Shown here in pieces: positions 16,320 through 25,095 of a stretch of DNA of 64,000 nucleotides. The stretch comes from Oscillospiraceae bacterium (GTDB lineage: Bacteria > Bacillota > Clostridia > Oscillospirales > Acutalibacteraceae). The position numbers were made by a program, and so were the translations under genes. The notes under the pieces were generated by a model. It worked only from the letters and a program-made list of their open reading frames with translations. It was not told the DNA's origin and made no database searches. Positions within the stretch are counted from its first letter, which is position 1. Each line of letters begins with the position of its first letter. The stretch spans positions 29,468 to 93,467 of the forward strand of contig SVNZ01000005.1 of assembly GCA_015066595.1 (NCBI GenBank), read 5' to 3'.

Positions 16320-17173
16320 TCGGCGTAAGATTTAAAGAGGTCGGTAAGATTTACTACTTTGACCCGATTGATATAAAATTTAATAGCGGTGAATATGTTA
16401 TCGTAGAGACAGCACGAGGTGTTGAGTGTGGCGAAGTGGCTACTCCTAATCGTGAAGAAGCTGACGAGAACATTGTTTTTCCGCTGAAAAAGGTCATCAG
16501 AAAAGCAACTGATGAAGATATGAAGCGTCTCGAAGAAAATAAGCTCAAAGAAAAAGATGCGCTGAAAACTTGCGAAAAGCTCGTAGCTCAACACCAACTT
16601 GAGATGAAGCTCGTTGATGTTGAATACACCTTCGATAACTCGAAAATCATGTTCTACTTCACAGCTGACGGACGAGTTGACTTTCGAGCACTGGTCAAAG
16701 ACCTCGCATCTGTTTTCAAAACACGAATTGAGCTGAGACAAATCGGCGTGCGAGATGAAGCAAAGATGCTCGGTGGACTCGGCGTGTGCGGAAAGCCTTT
16801 CTGCTGTTCAAGCTTTTTGGGCGAGTTTCAGCCTGTTTCTATCAAGATGGCAAAAGAACAGGGGCTGTCACTCTCTCCTGTGAAAATTTCGGGTACCTGC
16901 GGACGACTGATGTGCTGTCTAAAATACGAGCAAGAAGCGTACACAGATCTCTTAAAACGCACTCCTAAAGTCGGCGCTATCGTCAAGACCCCTATCGGAC
17001 GTGGACTTGTGGTGGAAAACAACCTACTCACCCAGACGCTGAAAGTCAAAATGGACAATACCCCTGACGAGGCTGCTCCACAAACCTTCAAGGTGAAAGA
17101 AGTCAAGCTTGTCAAGGACGGATACATCAAAGTCAACAAGAAAGAGCTCGACGAGCTGAAAAACTTGGAATAA
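16307..17173 (+). CDS. ricT: PSP1-domain protein RicT (YaaT)
   Basis: In B. subtilis RicT joins RicA and RicF in the Y-complex, which assists RNase Y-dependent mRNA maturation and influences Spo0A activation and competence. The 288-aa protein has the PSP1 C-terminal domain and the cysteine-rich segment CGKPFCCSSFL...GTCGRLMCCLKYE. Its coupling to holB (13-bp overlap) is widely conserved. No ricA or ricF gene is visible nearby. Confidence 0.94.
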   Translation: MAQVIGVRFKEVGKIYYFDPIDIKFNSGEYVIVETARGVECGEVATPNREEADENIVFPLKKVIRKATDEDMKRLEENKLKEKDALKTCEKLVAQHQLEMKLVDVEYTFDNSKIMFYFTADGRVDFRALVKDLASVFKTRIELRQIGVRDEAKMLGGLGVCGKPFCCSSFLGEFQPVSIKMAKEQGLSLSPVKISGTCGRLMCCLKYEQEAYTDLLKRTPKVGAIVKTPIGRGLVVENNLLTQTLKVKMDNTPDEAAPQTFKVKEVKLVKDGYIKVNKKELDELKNLE

Positions 17174-17179
17174 GAAATT

Positions 17180-17219
17180 TTGACAAAATAATTGATTTTT
17201 TTATAAAGTGTGCTACAAT
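17180..17219 (+). promoter_or_regulatory. promoter(s) of the ferredoxin gene
   Basis: Two overlapping candidates: TTGACA (17180-17185) with TATAAA (17202-17207), 16-bp spacer, and TTGATT (17192-17197) with TACAAT (17214-17219), 16-bp spacer. Confidence 0.6.
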
Positions 17220-17253
17220 ATAGTTGCAACACTTAACAAGGAGGTTTATCCCA

Positions 17254-17427
17254 ATGGCTTATGTTATCGATAAGGACACATGCATCGGTTGTGGTGCTTG
17301 TGCTGATCAGTGCCCATGCGAGGCTATCGCTGAAGATGATGGCAAGTTTGCTATCGACGCTGACACTTGTGTAGACTGCGGTGCTTGCGCAGGTCAGTGC
17401 CCTGTAGAAGCTATCGCTGAGGGTTAA
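17254..17427 (+). CDS. 2[4Fe-4S] ferredoxin
   Basis: A low-potential electron carrier of the clostridial type. The 57-aa protein has two CxxCxxCxxxC motifs (CIGCGACADQCPC and CVDCGACAGQCPV), each followed by EAI, as in the classic internally duplicated ferredoxin. AAGGAGG precedes the ATG at 17254. It is monocistronic, with its own promoter and strong terminator, between ricT and trmN6. Confidence 0.97.
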   Translation: MAYVIDKDTCIGCGACADQCPCEAIAEDDGKFAIDADTCVDCGACAGQCPVEAIAEG

Positions 17428-17440
17428 TTTTTACTTAATA

Positions 17441-17475
17441 CAAAAAGCTCACGGTTTTTCCGTGAGCTTTTTTGT
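17441..17475 (+). terminator. intrinsic terminator of the ferredoxin gene
   Basis: An 11-bp stem (aaagctcacgg/ccgtgagcttt) and TTTTTT. Confidence 0.9.
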
Positions 17476-17482
17476 TTATTTA

Positions 17483-17640
17483 AGCGCCGAGCACCGAAGC
17501 CCTCGAGTTGATGACGGACGAGTTGCAAGTACCCAAAGGATACACAGTATCCGTCGGGTGGTTGAACGAGTAGGAGTTAATACGAGGAACAGCGTAGGTG
17601 AGCGAGGCGTGATATCTTAAGCGTCGAGGCTCGCAACACT
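17483..17640. other. GC-rich structured intergenic segment
   Basis: About 160 bp without a plausible gene, richer in G+C than the genes beside it. It contains nested inverted repeats (ggata/tatcc around 17538-17552, enclosed by accc/gggt) and CGAG-rich pieces. Its first part (gcaccga, agccctcgagtt) recurs in the spacer after pheA (30990-31060). It is probably a dispersed non-coding repeat or a structured RNA. Confidence 0.4.
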
Positions 17641-17667
17641 TGTTTTATGTTCCTAAGCTTATTATAT

Positions 17668-17695
17668 TTGCATAAATGCCGATATATGGTATAAT
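17668..17695 (+). promoter_or_regulatory. promoter of trmN6-rsmI-folC
   Basis: TTGCAT (17668-17673), 16-bp spacer, TATAAT (17690-17695), 25 bp before the start codon. Confidence 0.75.
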
Positions 17696-17720
17696 TAAAT
17701 TCAGCTTGTGAGGTGATACA

Positions 17721-18479
17721 ATGCTCAAAGTCAACGAACGACTTGAACCACTTGGAAACAAAGTGGAAATCATAGTAAATGACACACACCACTTTTCGAC
17801 AGACACGATACTGCTGTCCCATTTTGCAAGTCCAAAAAGCTCTGACTGTGTGATTGAGCTGGGCACTGGCTGTGGCACTATACCACTTTTGTGGTGCAGA
17901 GAACACTCTATAAAAGAACTCATTGCTGTTGATATTCAAGAAGACGCTATTGATATGCTCAAAAGAAGTATCGCTCACAATGAGCAAAACGGACTTATTA
18001 ACTGCAGTTGTATCACACCACTTCGCTCTGATTTGAAAGACTTAAAAGGCAAATGCGAGTTCGGTCATTTCAACGTTGTTGTGTGTAACCCTCCATACAA
18101 GCTCAGTGGCAGTGGCATCAAAAACCCCGAACAACAAAAAACCGTCGCTCGACACGAAGAATCATGTACGCTCGACGATATCTGCGAAGCCGCCTCAAAG
18201 CTGTTGCAGTTTTCGGGCAGATTTTGTATCTGTCAGCGCCCCGAACGCCTTGCTGATGTGATGGAAAGTATGCGAAAATTTGATATCGAACCAAAGCGAC
18301 TGCGACTTGTTCAGCAAAGGCTACAAAAAGAGCCAAAGCTGTTTTTGCTCGAAGGAAGGTACAAAGGCAACAAAGGCTTTATGCAGGTTATGCCGACTCT
18401 TTTCATCGAAGACGAGCACGGCGACTTCTCACACGAAATGAAAGAAATCTACGGTTTATATAAAGAAGGTAGGATATGA
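17721..18479 (+). CDS. tRNA1(Val) A37 N6-methyltransferase-like protein (TrmN6/YabB)
   Basis: An SAM-dependent N6-adenine methyltransferase of the TrmN6 family. The 252-aa protein has motif I (VIELGTGCGTIPLL), an acidic SAM-ribose residue (AVDIQEDAIDM) and the catalytic NPPY (VVCNPPYKLSGSG). It is coupled to rsmI by an ATGA overlap, the conserved Firmicutes arrangement. GAGGTG precedes the ATG. The exact target adenine is inferred from the family and gene order, not shown. Confidence 0.88.
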   Translation: MLKVNERLEPLGNKVEIIVNDTHHFSTDTILLSHFASPKSSDCVIELGTGCGTIPLLWCREHSIKELIAVDIQEDAIDMLKRSIAHNEQNGLINCSCITPLRSDLKDLKGKCEFGHFNVVVCNPPYKLSGSGIKNPEQQKTVARHEESCTLDDICEAASKLLQFSGRFCICQRPERLADVMESMRKFDIEPKRLRLVQQRLQKEPKLFLLEGRYKGNKGFMQVMPTLFIEDEHGDFSHEMKEIYGLYKEGRI

Positions 18480-19294
18480 GCACATTATATGTAGTAGGAA
18501 CTCCGATAGGAAACCTAGGCGATATGTCACCTCGTGCGATAGAAACGCTTGAACAGGTTGATTTCATCGCTGCAGAAGACACACGAGTCACCTTAAAGCT
18601 ACTCAATCACTTCGGCATCAAAAAACCGATGGTGAGCTACTTTGAACACAACAAGGAATATCGTGGACAGATAATCTGTGACCGAATAAGAGCTGGCGAA
18701 AGCTGTGCTATCGTGACAGACGCAGGCATGCCGTGCATCTCTGATCCCGGTGAGCTGCTTATAAAGCAGTGCGAAGAATACTCCATCAAAACCGTTGTCG
18801 TACCGGGTCCGTCTGCTGTTATATCGGCTCTTTGTGTGTCGGGGCTCAGCACAGGTCGATTCTGTTTTGAGGGCTTTTTGTCAGTGAACAAAAAAAGTCG
18901 TTTTGACCACCTTGAAAAGCTACTTCACGAAGAACGCACAATGATTTTCTACGAAGCTCCGCACAAGCTACCAAACACCCTGAAAGATCTCTACGACTTT
19001 TTCGGAGAGCGTAAGCTCACTATCGCACGTGAGCTCACAAAACTCCACGAAGAGATAATCCGCACCACCACAAAAAAGGCGGTTGAACTCTATGTAGATA
19101 ATCCGCTCAAAGGCGAAATCGTGCTCATCTTAGAGGGCAAAGTAGCTGAAAAAGAAAGTGAATATACACTAAAAGATGCGGTAGAAATCGCAGAAAAGCT
19201 CATCAAAGACGGACTCAAACCAACAGACGCCGCAAAAGAAGCTTCAAAAATCACAAAAATACGCAAAAACGATATATATAAGGAACTTATCTGA
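18476..19294 (+). CDS. rsmI: 16S rRNA (cytidine-1402-2'-O)-methyltransferase
   Basis: Methylates the 2'-hydroxyl of C1402 in the ribosomal P site. The 272-aa protein has the tetrapyrrole-methylase fold: LYVVGTPIGNLGDMSPRA at the N-terminus, AAEDTRVT, TDAGMPCISDPG, VPGPSAVI and FYEAPHK. Its start overlaps the trmN6 stop by 4 nt. Confidence 0.97.
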   Translation: MSTLYVVGTPIGNLGDMSPRAIETLEQVDFIAAEDTRVTLKLLNHFGIKKPMVSYFEHNKEYRGQIICDRIRAGESCAIVTDAGMPCISDPGELLIKQCEEYSIKTVVVPGPSAVISALCVSGLSTGRFCFEGFLSVNKKSRFDHLEKLLHEERTMIFYEAPHKLPNTLKDLYDFFGERKLTIARELTKLHEEIIRTTTKKAVELYVDNPLKGEIVLILEGKVAEKESEYTLKDAVEIAEKLIKDGLKPTDAAKEASKITKIRKNDIYKELI

Positions 19295-19296
19295 AA

Positions 19297-20583
19297 ATGA
19301 CATACGAACAAGCACTAGAAAAAATACACTCACTTGACAAGTTCGGTTCTCGTCCGGGACTTCAGCGCATACAAAAGCTGTTTTCAATGCTAGGCGATGA
19401 TTTGCTAGAGCAAAAATTTATACATGTAGCCGGTACTAACGGAAAAGGATCTGTATGCCAGATGCTCTCAAATGTTCTAAGAGAAAGCGGATACAAAACA
19501 GGACTTTTTATTTCACCGTATATCACCAACTTTTTAGAACGTGTGCAGATAAACAACGAAATGATAGAAAAGCGTGAGCTGTGCGATGCGGTTGAGCACC
19601 TGTCACCTATGCTCGATACGCTGAATGAACAGGGTATCATCATCACAGAATTTGAATTTCTCACTGCACTTGCTTTTTATGTTTTCAAGAAAAACGGATG
19701 TGACATCATCGTGTGCGAGACAGGACTCGGCGGACTGCTCGACAGCACAAACCTCATCAAAAAACCACTGTGCTCCGTGCTGACAAAAATCGACCTCGAC
19801 CACACTGCGATATTGGGCGATACCATAGAGCTCATTACAGAGCAAAAATGCGGTATTATAAAGAGCGACTCCATCACAGTGACATCAAGTCAAAATGATG
19901 TGAGCCTTGAAATCATCAAAGAAACTGCAAAAGCTAAAAACAACAAGCTCTATCTAGCTGATGATATTGAGTTTTCTGACATAATTTTGAGCTGTGATGG
20001 CTGTGAGTTTTCTTACGATAACAAAAAGCTTTCTATCCCGCTTGTTGGTGAACACCAGCTCCAGAACGCAAAAACCGCTATATGTACATTAAGCGCACTC
20101 AAAGAAAACAGTATCATAGACTTTACTGATGACAATTTGAAAAACGGCTTTAAAAATGCATGCAATCCTGCTCGTTTTGAACTGATGTCAAAATCGCCTA
20201 TAGTCTTTTTGGACGGTGCTCATAATGTAAACGGTATCTCGGCGTTTAAAAACGCAGTAGAACGCTTTACAGAGCAAAAGAGAGTACTACTCATAGGTAT
20301 GCTCAAGGATAAAGATGTAGAAAATGCTATTGAGCTCATAAAAGACATGTTTGACATAGTAGTAGTCACCGATGTACCTAATATACGCAACATGGACTGC
20401 TACGAGCTTGCTGATGTATGCAAGCGATATTTTGAAAATGTTGTTATAAGCTCCACCCCACAAGTTGCTTTTGACTTAGCACTTAACATCGCAAAAGATA
20501 ACGAATATGCACTTTGTATCTGTGGTTCACTTTATCTTGCGGGTGAGCTTCGACCATATATAATAGAAAAGCTCAACAACTGA
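19297..20583 (+). CDS. folC: folylpolyglutamate synthase / dihydrofolate synthase
   Basis: Adds glutamate to dihydropteroate and/or tetrahydrofolate. The 428-aa Mur-ligase-family protein has P-loop VAGTNGKGSVCQML near residue 44, TEFEFLTALAF, ETGLGGLLDSTN, DLDHTAILG and the C-terminal ligase domain (FLDGAHNVNG). It starts two bases after rsmI. The other folate genes are not in the window. Confidence 0.95.
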   Translation: MTYEQALEKIHSLDKFGSRPGLQRIQKLFSMLGDDLLEQKFIHVAGTNGKGSVCQMLSNVLRESGYKTGLFISPYITNFLERVQINNEMIEKRELCDAVEHLSPMLDTLNEQGIIITEFEFLTALAFYVFKKNGCDIIVCETGLGGLLDSTNLIKKPLCSVLTKIDLDHTAILGDTIELITEQKCGIIKSDSITVTSSQNDVSLEIIKETAKAKNNKLYLADDIEFSDIILSCDGCEFSYDNKKLSIPLVGEHQLQNAKTAICTLSALKENSIIDFTDDNLKNGFKNACNPARFELMSKSPIVFLDGAHNVNGISAFKNAVERFTEQKRVLLIGMLKDKDVENAIELIKDMFDIVVVTDVPNIRNMDCYELADVCKRYFENVVISSTPQVAFDLALNIAKDNEYALCICGSLYLAGELRPYIIEKLNN

Positions 20584-20618
20584 TGCTTTGCGACAACTGA
20601 ATAAAACAAAGTTTTTGT

Positions 20619-20655
20619 ACCTATACTTATATGATATGAGTATAGGTATTTTTTA
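20619..20655 (+). terminator. likely weak terminator after folC
   Basis: An inverted repeat with 10-nt arms (acctatactt/gagtataggt) followed by ATTTTTTATT. The stem is AT-rich, so it could instead be an operator for the sporulation operon. Confidence 0.5.
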
Positions 20656-20670
20656 TTGGGAAGTGAAAAA

Positions 20671-20976
20671 ATGGTAGTAGAAACACAGTACGAAGATAAC
20701 ATTCTCACAGCAAAGCTGTACGGTGAAATAGACCATCACCAAGCACCGATGATAAGAAACAAAATCGACGGTCAGACCGAAAGCCTGCGTCCAAAAGAGC
20801 TCCACCTTGATTTTTCGGGTGTGTCGTTTATGGACAGCTCAGGAATAGGGCTTATCATGGGACGATATCGTCAGGTGTCACTCATCGGCGGAAGTTTGAA
20901 AGTAATAAACGTGCCGAAAAGGCTCCAAAAAATCATAGGGCTGTCAGGCATTGATACACTGGGGGTGCTCAAATGA
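20671..20976 (+). CDS. spoIIAA: anti-sigma F factor antagonist SpoIIAA
   Basis: Part of the switch that activates sigma F in the forespore: unphosphorylated SpoIIAA binds SpoIIAB and frees sigma F. The 101-aa STAS-domain protein has the phosphorylation motif DFSGVSFMDSSGIGLIMGR (serine of DSSG). The ATG at 20671 is preferred over an in-frame TTG at 20656. It overlaps spoIIAB by 4 nt. Confidence 0.93.
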   Translation: MVVETQYEDNILTAKLYGEIDHHQAPMIRNKIDGQTESLRPKELHLDFSGVSFMDSSGIGLIMGRYRQVSLIGGSLKVINVPKRLQKIIGLSGIDTLGVLK

Positions 20977-21416
20977 ATATTGTAAATGAACTGAATTTAA
21001 GCTTTATATCAAAAAGCACAAACGAAAGCTTTGCACGTGCAGCTGTATCGGCTTTCATACTCTGCTTGGACCCAACGATAGCACAGCTTTCTGACATAAA
21101 AACCGCTGTATCCGAAGCGGTGACAAACTGCATCGTGCACGCCTACCCTGACACAGTAGGCACTATCTACATAAACGTAAAGATAACCGACCACAACAAA
21201 GTCATAGTAAAAGTGCGTGACAAAGGAGTCGGCATAGAAAATATTGAACAGGCGATGGAACCGCTTTTTACAACATCGTCGCAGGAGCGTGCAGGGCTTG
21301 GGTTTGCTGTGATGCAAAGCTTTATGGATAACATAAAAGTACGTTCAAAAGTCGGCACAGGCACCTCGGTCACAATGGAAAAAACACTCTATCACACAAA
21401 CTATGACAAGAGATGA
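20973..21416 (+). CDS. spoIIAB: anti-sigma F factor SpoIIAB
   Basis: A GHKL-family serine kinase that binds sigma F and phosphorylates SpoIIAA. The 147-aa protein has the N box (SEAVTNCIVHAYP), G1 (VRDKGVGIENIEQA) and G2 (ERAGLGFAVMQSFMD) of this fold. It is coupled on both sides, by an ATGA overlap with spoIIAA and a 14-bp overlap with sigF, so that switch components are made in fixed ratio. Confidence 0.95.
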   Translation: MNIVNELNLSFISKSTNESFARAAVSAFILCLDPTIAQLSDIKTAVSEAVTNCIVHAYPDTVGTIYINVKITDHNKVIVKVRDKGVGIENIEQAMEPLFTTSSQERAGLGFAVMQSFMDNIKVRSKVGTGTSVTMEKTLYHTNYDKR

Positions 21417-22053
21417 ACTGATTGAAAAAAACTTGGGACTGGTACACTCGTGTGCTAAAAAATTCATCGGCAAAGGTATCGAATATGACGATCTGTATTC
21501 ATCAGGCTGTGTCGGGCTGATAAAAGCTATCGACAATTTTGATGAGTCGCTGGGCTTTAAGCTATCGACATATGCAGTGCCCGTGATACTCGGCGAGATA
21601 AAAAGGCTTTTTCGTGATGGCGGTATGATAAAAGTCTCCAGAAGCTTAAAAGAGCTGTCGCTCAAAGCGACAAAAATCGCCGACGAATACAAAAAAGAAC
21701 ATAGTAGTGATATTCCTATTTCCGAGCTTGCCAAAATGCTCAATACAGATGTGTACAAAGCGAGCGAAGCGTTGTCGGTCAGCACTCCTGTAATGTCGCT
21801 GACCGCTCACAGCGAAGACGGTGAAAGAGAGCTCGATGTGCCCACCGTATCAGTAGAAGACTCGCTGATAGAAAAACTGTCGCTATTTGATATCATCAAA
21901 ACACTCGAAAAGTCTGACAGAGAACTCATCGCTTTGCGGTACTTCAAGCACAAAACCCAAGTCGACACGGCAAAAGCGCTTGGGCTGACCCAAGTGCAGG
22001 TATCAAGAAGAGAAAAGAAAATACTGAGCATCATGCGACAAAAGCTCATATAA
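21403..22053 (+). CDS. sigF: forespore RNA polymerase sigma factor SigF
   Basis: The first compartment-specific sporulation sigma factor. The 216-aa protein has region 2 (DDLYSSGCVGLIKAIDNFD, KLSTYAVPVILGEIKR), region 3 (SRSLKELSLKA) and a region 4 helix-turn-helix (KTQVDTAKALGLTQVQVSRREKKIL, about 185-209). Its position behind spoIIAA-spoIIAB separates it from sigma G. With spoVAC it shows a genome equipped to form endospores. Confidence 0.95.
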   Translation: MTRDELIEKNLGLVHSCAKKFIGKGIEYDDLYSSGCVGLIKAIDNFDESLGFKLSTYAVPVILGEIKRLFRDGGMIKVSRSLKELSLKATKIADEYKKEHSSDIPISELAKMLNTDVYKASEALSVSTPVMSLTAHSEDGERELDVPTVSVEDSLIEKLSLFDIIKTLEKSDRELIALRYFKHKTQVDTAKALGLTQVQVSRREKKILSIMRQKLI

Positions 22054-22086
22054 AAAAGGCTGTTCATTTTGAACAGCCTTTTGCTT
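22052..22086. terminator. bidirectional terminator between sigF and metA
   Basis: A 12-bp stem (aaaggctgttca/tgaacagccttt) with a 3-nt loop and T-runs both ways. Confidence 0.88.
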
Positions 22087-22096
22087 TATTTATTCA

Positions 22097-23041
22097 TCAT
22101 TTTCGTGACTCATCATCGTACATTTTTTTGAGATCTTCCAGGTCGTACGGTGTCTGCTGATACAGATAGTAGTTGAGCCAGTTGTAGTAAAGCAGTGCTG
22201 CACTACTGCGCCAGCACATGACAGGTTTCTTGGTGACATCGTTGTTCGGGAAATAGTTGTACGGAATCTCGGGATTGAGGCCCTTGTTCTTGTCCCTGTA
22301 GTACTCGTTAGCGAGGGTGTCGACATCATACTCAAAGTGACCGAGTATGAAGAACTGTCTGCCGTTTTTGTTGCAGACAATAGACACGCCTGTGGTATCC
22401 CCTGCAGCCAGAATCTCGAGTTCTTCAATATGCTGCAAATCATTGTGGTTGACACCTGTGTTGCGAGAATGGGGACAATAAAACTCATCGTCAAAACCAC
22501 GCAGCAGCGGGTGCAACGGATTCAGCGGACGATGGCGATACACACCGCTTAGTTTCTTATCATAGGTGACTTTGCCGATACCGTAGTGGTGGTACAGCCC
22601 TGCCTGTGCGCCCCAACAAATAAAGAAGGTAGAGTACACATTTTTCTTAGCCCAGTCAAAAACTTGAGTAAGTTCGTCCCAGTAGTCAACTTCTTCAAAA
22701 TCGAGTAGCTCTACCGGAGCTCCTGTCACAATCATACCATCAAACTTCTGATCTTTTATCTCATCAAAAGTTTTGTAAAAAGTGGTCAGATGCTTTTTAG
22801 ATGTGTTTTTTGACTGGTGAGTAGCCATCTGTAACAGTTCAATATCAACCTGAAGCGGAGAGTTGCCGAGCAATCTAAGCAGTTGTGTTTCAGTCACGAT
22901 TTTTGTCGGCATGAGGTTGACTATGATGATTTTAAGTGGACGGATGTCCTGTGTCATAGCTCGCTTTTCAGGCATAACAAAGATGTTCTCTGACTCAAGT
23001 ATCTTTGTAGCTGGCAAATCGTTTTTGACTTTAATCGGCAT
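22097..23041 (-). CDS. metA: homoserine O-acetyltransferase (MetA family)
   Basis: Activates homoserine for methionine synthesis. The 314-aa protein has catalytic Cys142 (FICWGAQAGLYHHYG) and the His235/Glu237 pair (LGHFEYD). Position 111 is Glu (TGAPVELL); in characterised MetA enzymes Glu111 goes with acetyl-CoA and Gly111 with succinyl-CoA, so acetyl transfer is predicted even though annotation often says succinyltransferase. GGAGG precedes the ATG. It lies 42 bp after proS on the same strand, with no terminator between. Confidence 0.94.
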   Translation of the reverse strand: MPIKVKNDLPATKILESENIFVMPEKRAMTQDIRPLKIIIVNLMPTKIVTETQLLRLLGNSPLQVDIELLQMATHQSKNTSKKHLTTFYKTFDEIKDQKFDGMIVTGAPVELLDFEEVDYWDELTQVFDWAKKNVYSTFFICWGAQAGLYHHYGIGKVTYDKKLSGVYRHRPLNPLHPLLRGFDDEFYCPHSRNTGVNHNDLQHIEELEILAAGDTTGVSIVCNKNGRQFFILGHFEYDVDTLANEYYRDKNKGLNPEIPYNYFPNNDVTKKPVMCWRSSAALLYYNWLNYYLYQQTPYDLEDLKKMYDDESRK

Positions 23042-23083
23042 ATCACCGCCTCCTTTTCAAAAAATTTATATAGTTATATGGTA

Positions 23084-24523
23084 TCAGTACTGTTTGCCCC
23101 AATATACCATGTGCTTAGCTTCTCTTCCACAGCATACGCACTTGTCAGAGAGGTGTTCTTCTTCAAACGGAATACATCTGCTCTTGACTCCGCCTGTGAC
23201 TTCCTTGAGCTTTTCTTCACACTCTTTGTCGCCACACCACATAGCTTTGATAAAGCCCGGATGCTCTTTAGCTGTTGTGACAAACTCGTCAAAATCAGTT
23301 GCAACAAAAGTCTTGTTTTGCATATTCTCAAGAGCACGCTGATACATACCATCGTGTACAGCCTGCAGTGCTTTTTCAACTTCCATCTCGAGGTTATCAA
23401 GAGAAACAAAAATCTTCTCTCGAGTATCACGACGAACGATAACGCACTGGTTTTTCTCGATATCCTTAGGGCCGAGCTCAACTCGTACAGGTACGCCCTT
23501 CATCTCGTACTGAGAGAACTTCCAACCTGGAGATTGGTCAGAGTCGTCGTATTTCACTCTAAACTGTCCTTTGAGTCTGTCATAAAGCTCTTGACCTTTT
23601 TCGAGTACACCCTCTTTGTGAGTAGCGATAGGAATAATAGCAACCTGAATAGGTGACACCTTCGGTGGCAGGATAAGACCGTCGTCATCACCGTGCACCA
23701 TAATTATTGCACCGATCATACGAGTAGAAACACCCCATGATGTCTGGTGTGGGTAGTGAGGCTTATTATCTCTGCCAGTAAATGTGATGTCAAAGCTTCT
23801 TGCAAAACCATCGCCAAAATAGTGTGATGTACCGCCCTGAAGTGCGACACCGTTGTGCATCATAGGCTCGATAGTATATGTCTCGAGTGCTCCCGCAAAC
23901 TTTTCTTTTTCGGTCTTTTTGCCGACTACTGCAGGGATAGCAAGAGTCTCTCTGTAGAAGTCCTCATACACCTTGAGCATAGTGAGAGTTTCTTCCTGTG
24001 CTTCTTTTGCTGTTTCGTGCATAGTGTGACCTTCCTGCCACAGAAACTCAGATGTTCTAAGGAAAGGACGAGTTGTCTTTTCCCATCTGACAACTGAGCA
24101 CCACTGGTTATACAGCTTAGGCAAATCACGATAAGTATTGATAATCTTAGCATAATGCTCACAGAAAAGTGTTTCTGATGTAGGGCGAACAACGAGCTTT
24201 TCGTTGAGCTTTTCGCTACCGCCGATAGTAACCCACGCACACTCAGGAGCAAAGCCCTCAACGTGGTCCTTTTCTTTTTGTAAAAGGCTCTCAGGGATGA
24301 ACATCGGCATATATACGTTTTCGTGTCCCTTTTCTTTGAAACGTCTGTCAAGATCAGCCTGAATATTCTCCCAGATAGCGTAGCCATACGGACGAATGAC
24401 CATACAACCCTTCACTCCTGAGTAGTCAACAAGCTCAGCCTTCTTAACGATGTCGGTGTACCATTTAGCAAAATCGGTGTCTCGGCTGGTGATAGCCTCG
24501 ACCATTTTCTTTTTATCTGCCAT
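23084..24523 (-). CDS. proS: prolyl-tRNA synthetase (archaeal/eukaryotic-like type)
   Basis: Charges tRNA-Pro. The 479-aa protein is the short class II form lacking the bacterial editing insertion: motif 2 region ([22 protein letters not shown]), motif 3 region, anticodon-binding domain (about 280-390) and the extra C-terminal zinc-type domain ending in [18 protein letters not shown] with a Tyr C-terminus. This type occurs in a subset of Clostridia. GGAGGGG precedes the ATG, and a promoter with no T-box leader lies upstream. Confidence 0.96.
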   Translation of the reverse strand: MADKKKMVEAITSRDTDFAKWYTDIVKKAELVDYSGVKGCMVIRPYGYAIWENIQADLDRRFKEKGHENVYMPMFIPESLLQKEKDHVEGFAPECAWVTIGGSEKLNEKLVVRPTSETLFCEHYAKIINTYRDLPKLYNQWCSVVRWEKTTRPFLRTSEFLWQEGHTMHETAKEAQEETLTMLKVYEDFYRETLAIPAVVGKKTEKEKFAGALETYTIEPMMHNGVALQGGTSHYFGDGFARSFDITFTGRDNKPHYPHQTSWGVSTRMIGAIIMVHGDDDGLILPPKVSPIQVAIIPIATHKEGVLEKGQELYDRLKGQFRVKYDDSDQSPGWKFSQYEMKGVPVRVELGPKDIEKNQCVIVRRDTREKIFVSLDNLEMEVEKALQAVHDGMYQRALENMQNKTFVATDFDEFVTTAKEHPGFIKAMWCGDKECEEKLKEVTGGVKSRCIPFEEEHLSDKCVCCGREAKHMVYWGKQY

Positions 24524-24552
24524 TTTTGCCCCTCCTTTGTATTAACCTATAT

Positions 24553-24581
24553 ATTATACTATTATACAAAAACTTTTTCAA
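24553..24581 (-). promoter_or_regulatory. promoter of proS
   Basis: Minus strand TTGAAA (24581-24576), 17-bp spacer, TATAAT (24558-24553). Confidence 0.78.
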
Positions 24582-24614
24582 GTAAAAATCACAGAGAAAA
24601 AGGCATTATAAACG

Positions 24615-24647
24615 AAAAAAGGTCAGACTAAAAAGCCTGACCTTTAG
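24615..24647 (-). terminator. intrinsic terminator of acpP
   Basis: Minus-strand stem aaggtcag/ctgacctt followed by TTTTTT, about 12 bp after the acpP stop. Confidence 0.82.
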
Positions 24648-24657
24648 AAAATCAAAA

Positions 24658-24885
24658 TTATGAATGAGACTCGATATATGATACGAGAGCGCCTACTGTG
24701 CGAAGGCCTTCAATATCCTCGTCAGGTACTTCGATCTCAAACTCGTCTTCAAGTGACATCACAAGATCAACTACGTCGAGTGAATCCGCACCCAAATCAT
24801 CCTGAATATCTGTATCTGTTGTGATAGTATCCTCTTCTACCTCGAGCTGTTCAGCTAAAATCATTTTAACTTTCTCTAATACCAT
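24658..24885 (-). CDS. acpP: acyl carrier protein
   Basis: Carries growing acyl chains in fatty acid synthesis on a 4'-phosphopantetheine arm. The 75-aa acidic helical protein has the attachment motif DDLGADSLDVVDLVM. The ATG at 24885 follows GGAGG; the frame continues upstream to 24939 without a site. It is monocistronic here, away from the fab genes. Confidence 0.97.
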   Translation of the reverse strand: MVLEKVKMILAEQLEVEEDTITTDTDIQDDLGADSLDVVDLVMSLEDEFEIEVPDEDIEGLRTVGALVSYIESHS

Positions 24886-24925
24886 TGTGATCCTCCAAAA
24901 AATTAAATTACTCTGCGGTATTTTG

Positions 24926-24955
24926 TAGACAAAAAGCATGTTTTTGTGCTATAAT
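24926..24955 (+). promoter_or_regulatory. promoter of the aro operon
   Basis: TAGACA (24926-24931), 18-bp spacer, TATAAT (24950-24955). The leader to aroE would be about 135 nt and includes an inverted repeat (caacaatta/taattgttg, 25049-25077). Confidence 0.6.
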
Positions 24956-25095
24956 ATCCGACGTAAAAATACCGTATGTGTAGCCGATAATGAAACATCA
25001 GCTGATTCATATCACATAATTCATATTATTAGTTATAACTATCTTTGTCAACAATTATGTCAATTTTTTAATTGTTGTTTCTATAGGGGAATTTT

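Noticed and set aside
16046..16741. A 231-aa minus-strand frame across holB and ricT
   Set aside because: Both overlapped genes are clearly real and conserved; the frame has no start signal or recognisable motif.
20584..20670. Sigma H promoter before spoIIAA
   Set aside because: ACTGAATAA at 20596-20604 fits the sigma H -10, but no RNAGGAWWW -35 lies at the right distance, so I do not list it.
23078..23656. A 192-aa plus-strand frame inside proS
   Set aside because: It is antisense to a well-conserved synthetase, with Leu/Phe/Ser-rich translation and no start signals.
24524..24657. T-box leader for proS
   Set aside because: The promoter lies only about 30 bp before the ribosome site, and no T-box sequence or stem I is present.
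24960..25095. Riboswitch or attenuator before aroE
   Set aside because: The leader has one AT-rich inverted repeat, but no known aptamer, leader peptide rich in aromatic residues or terminator.
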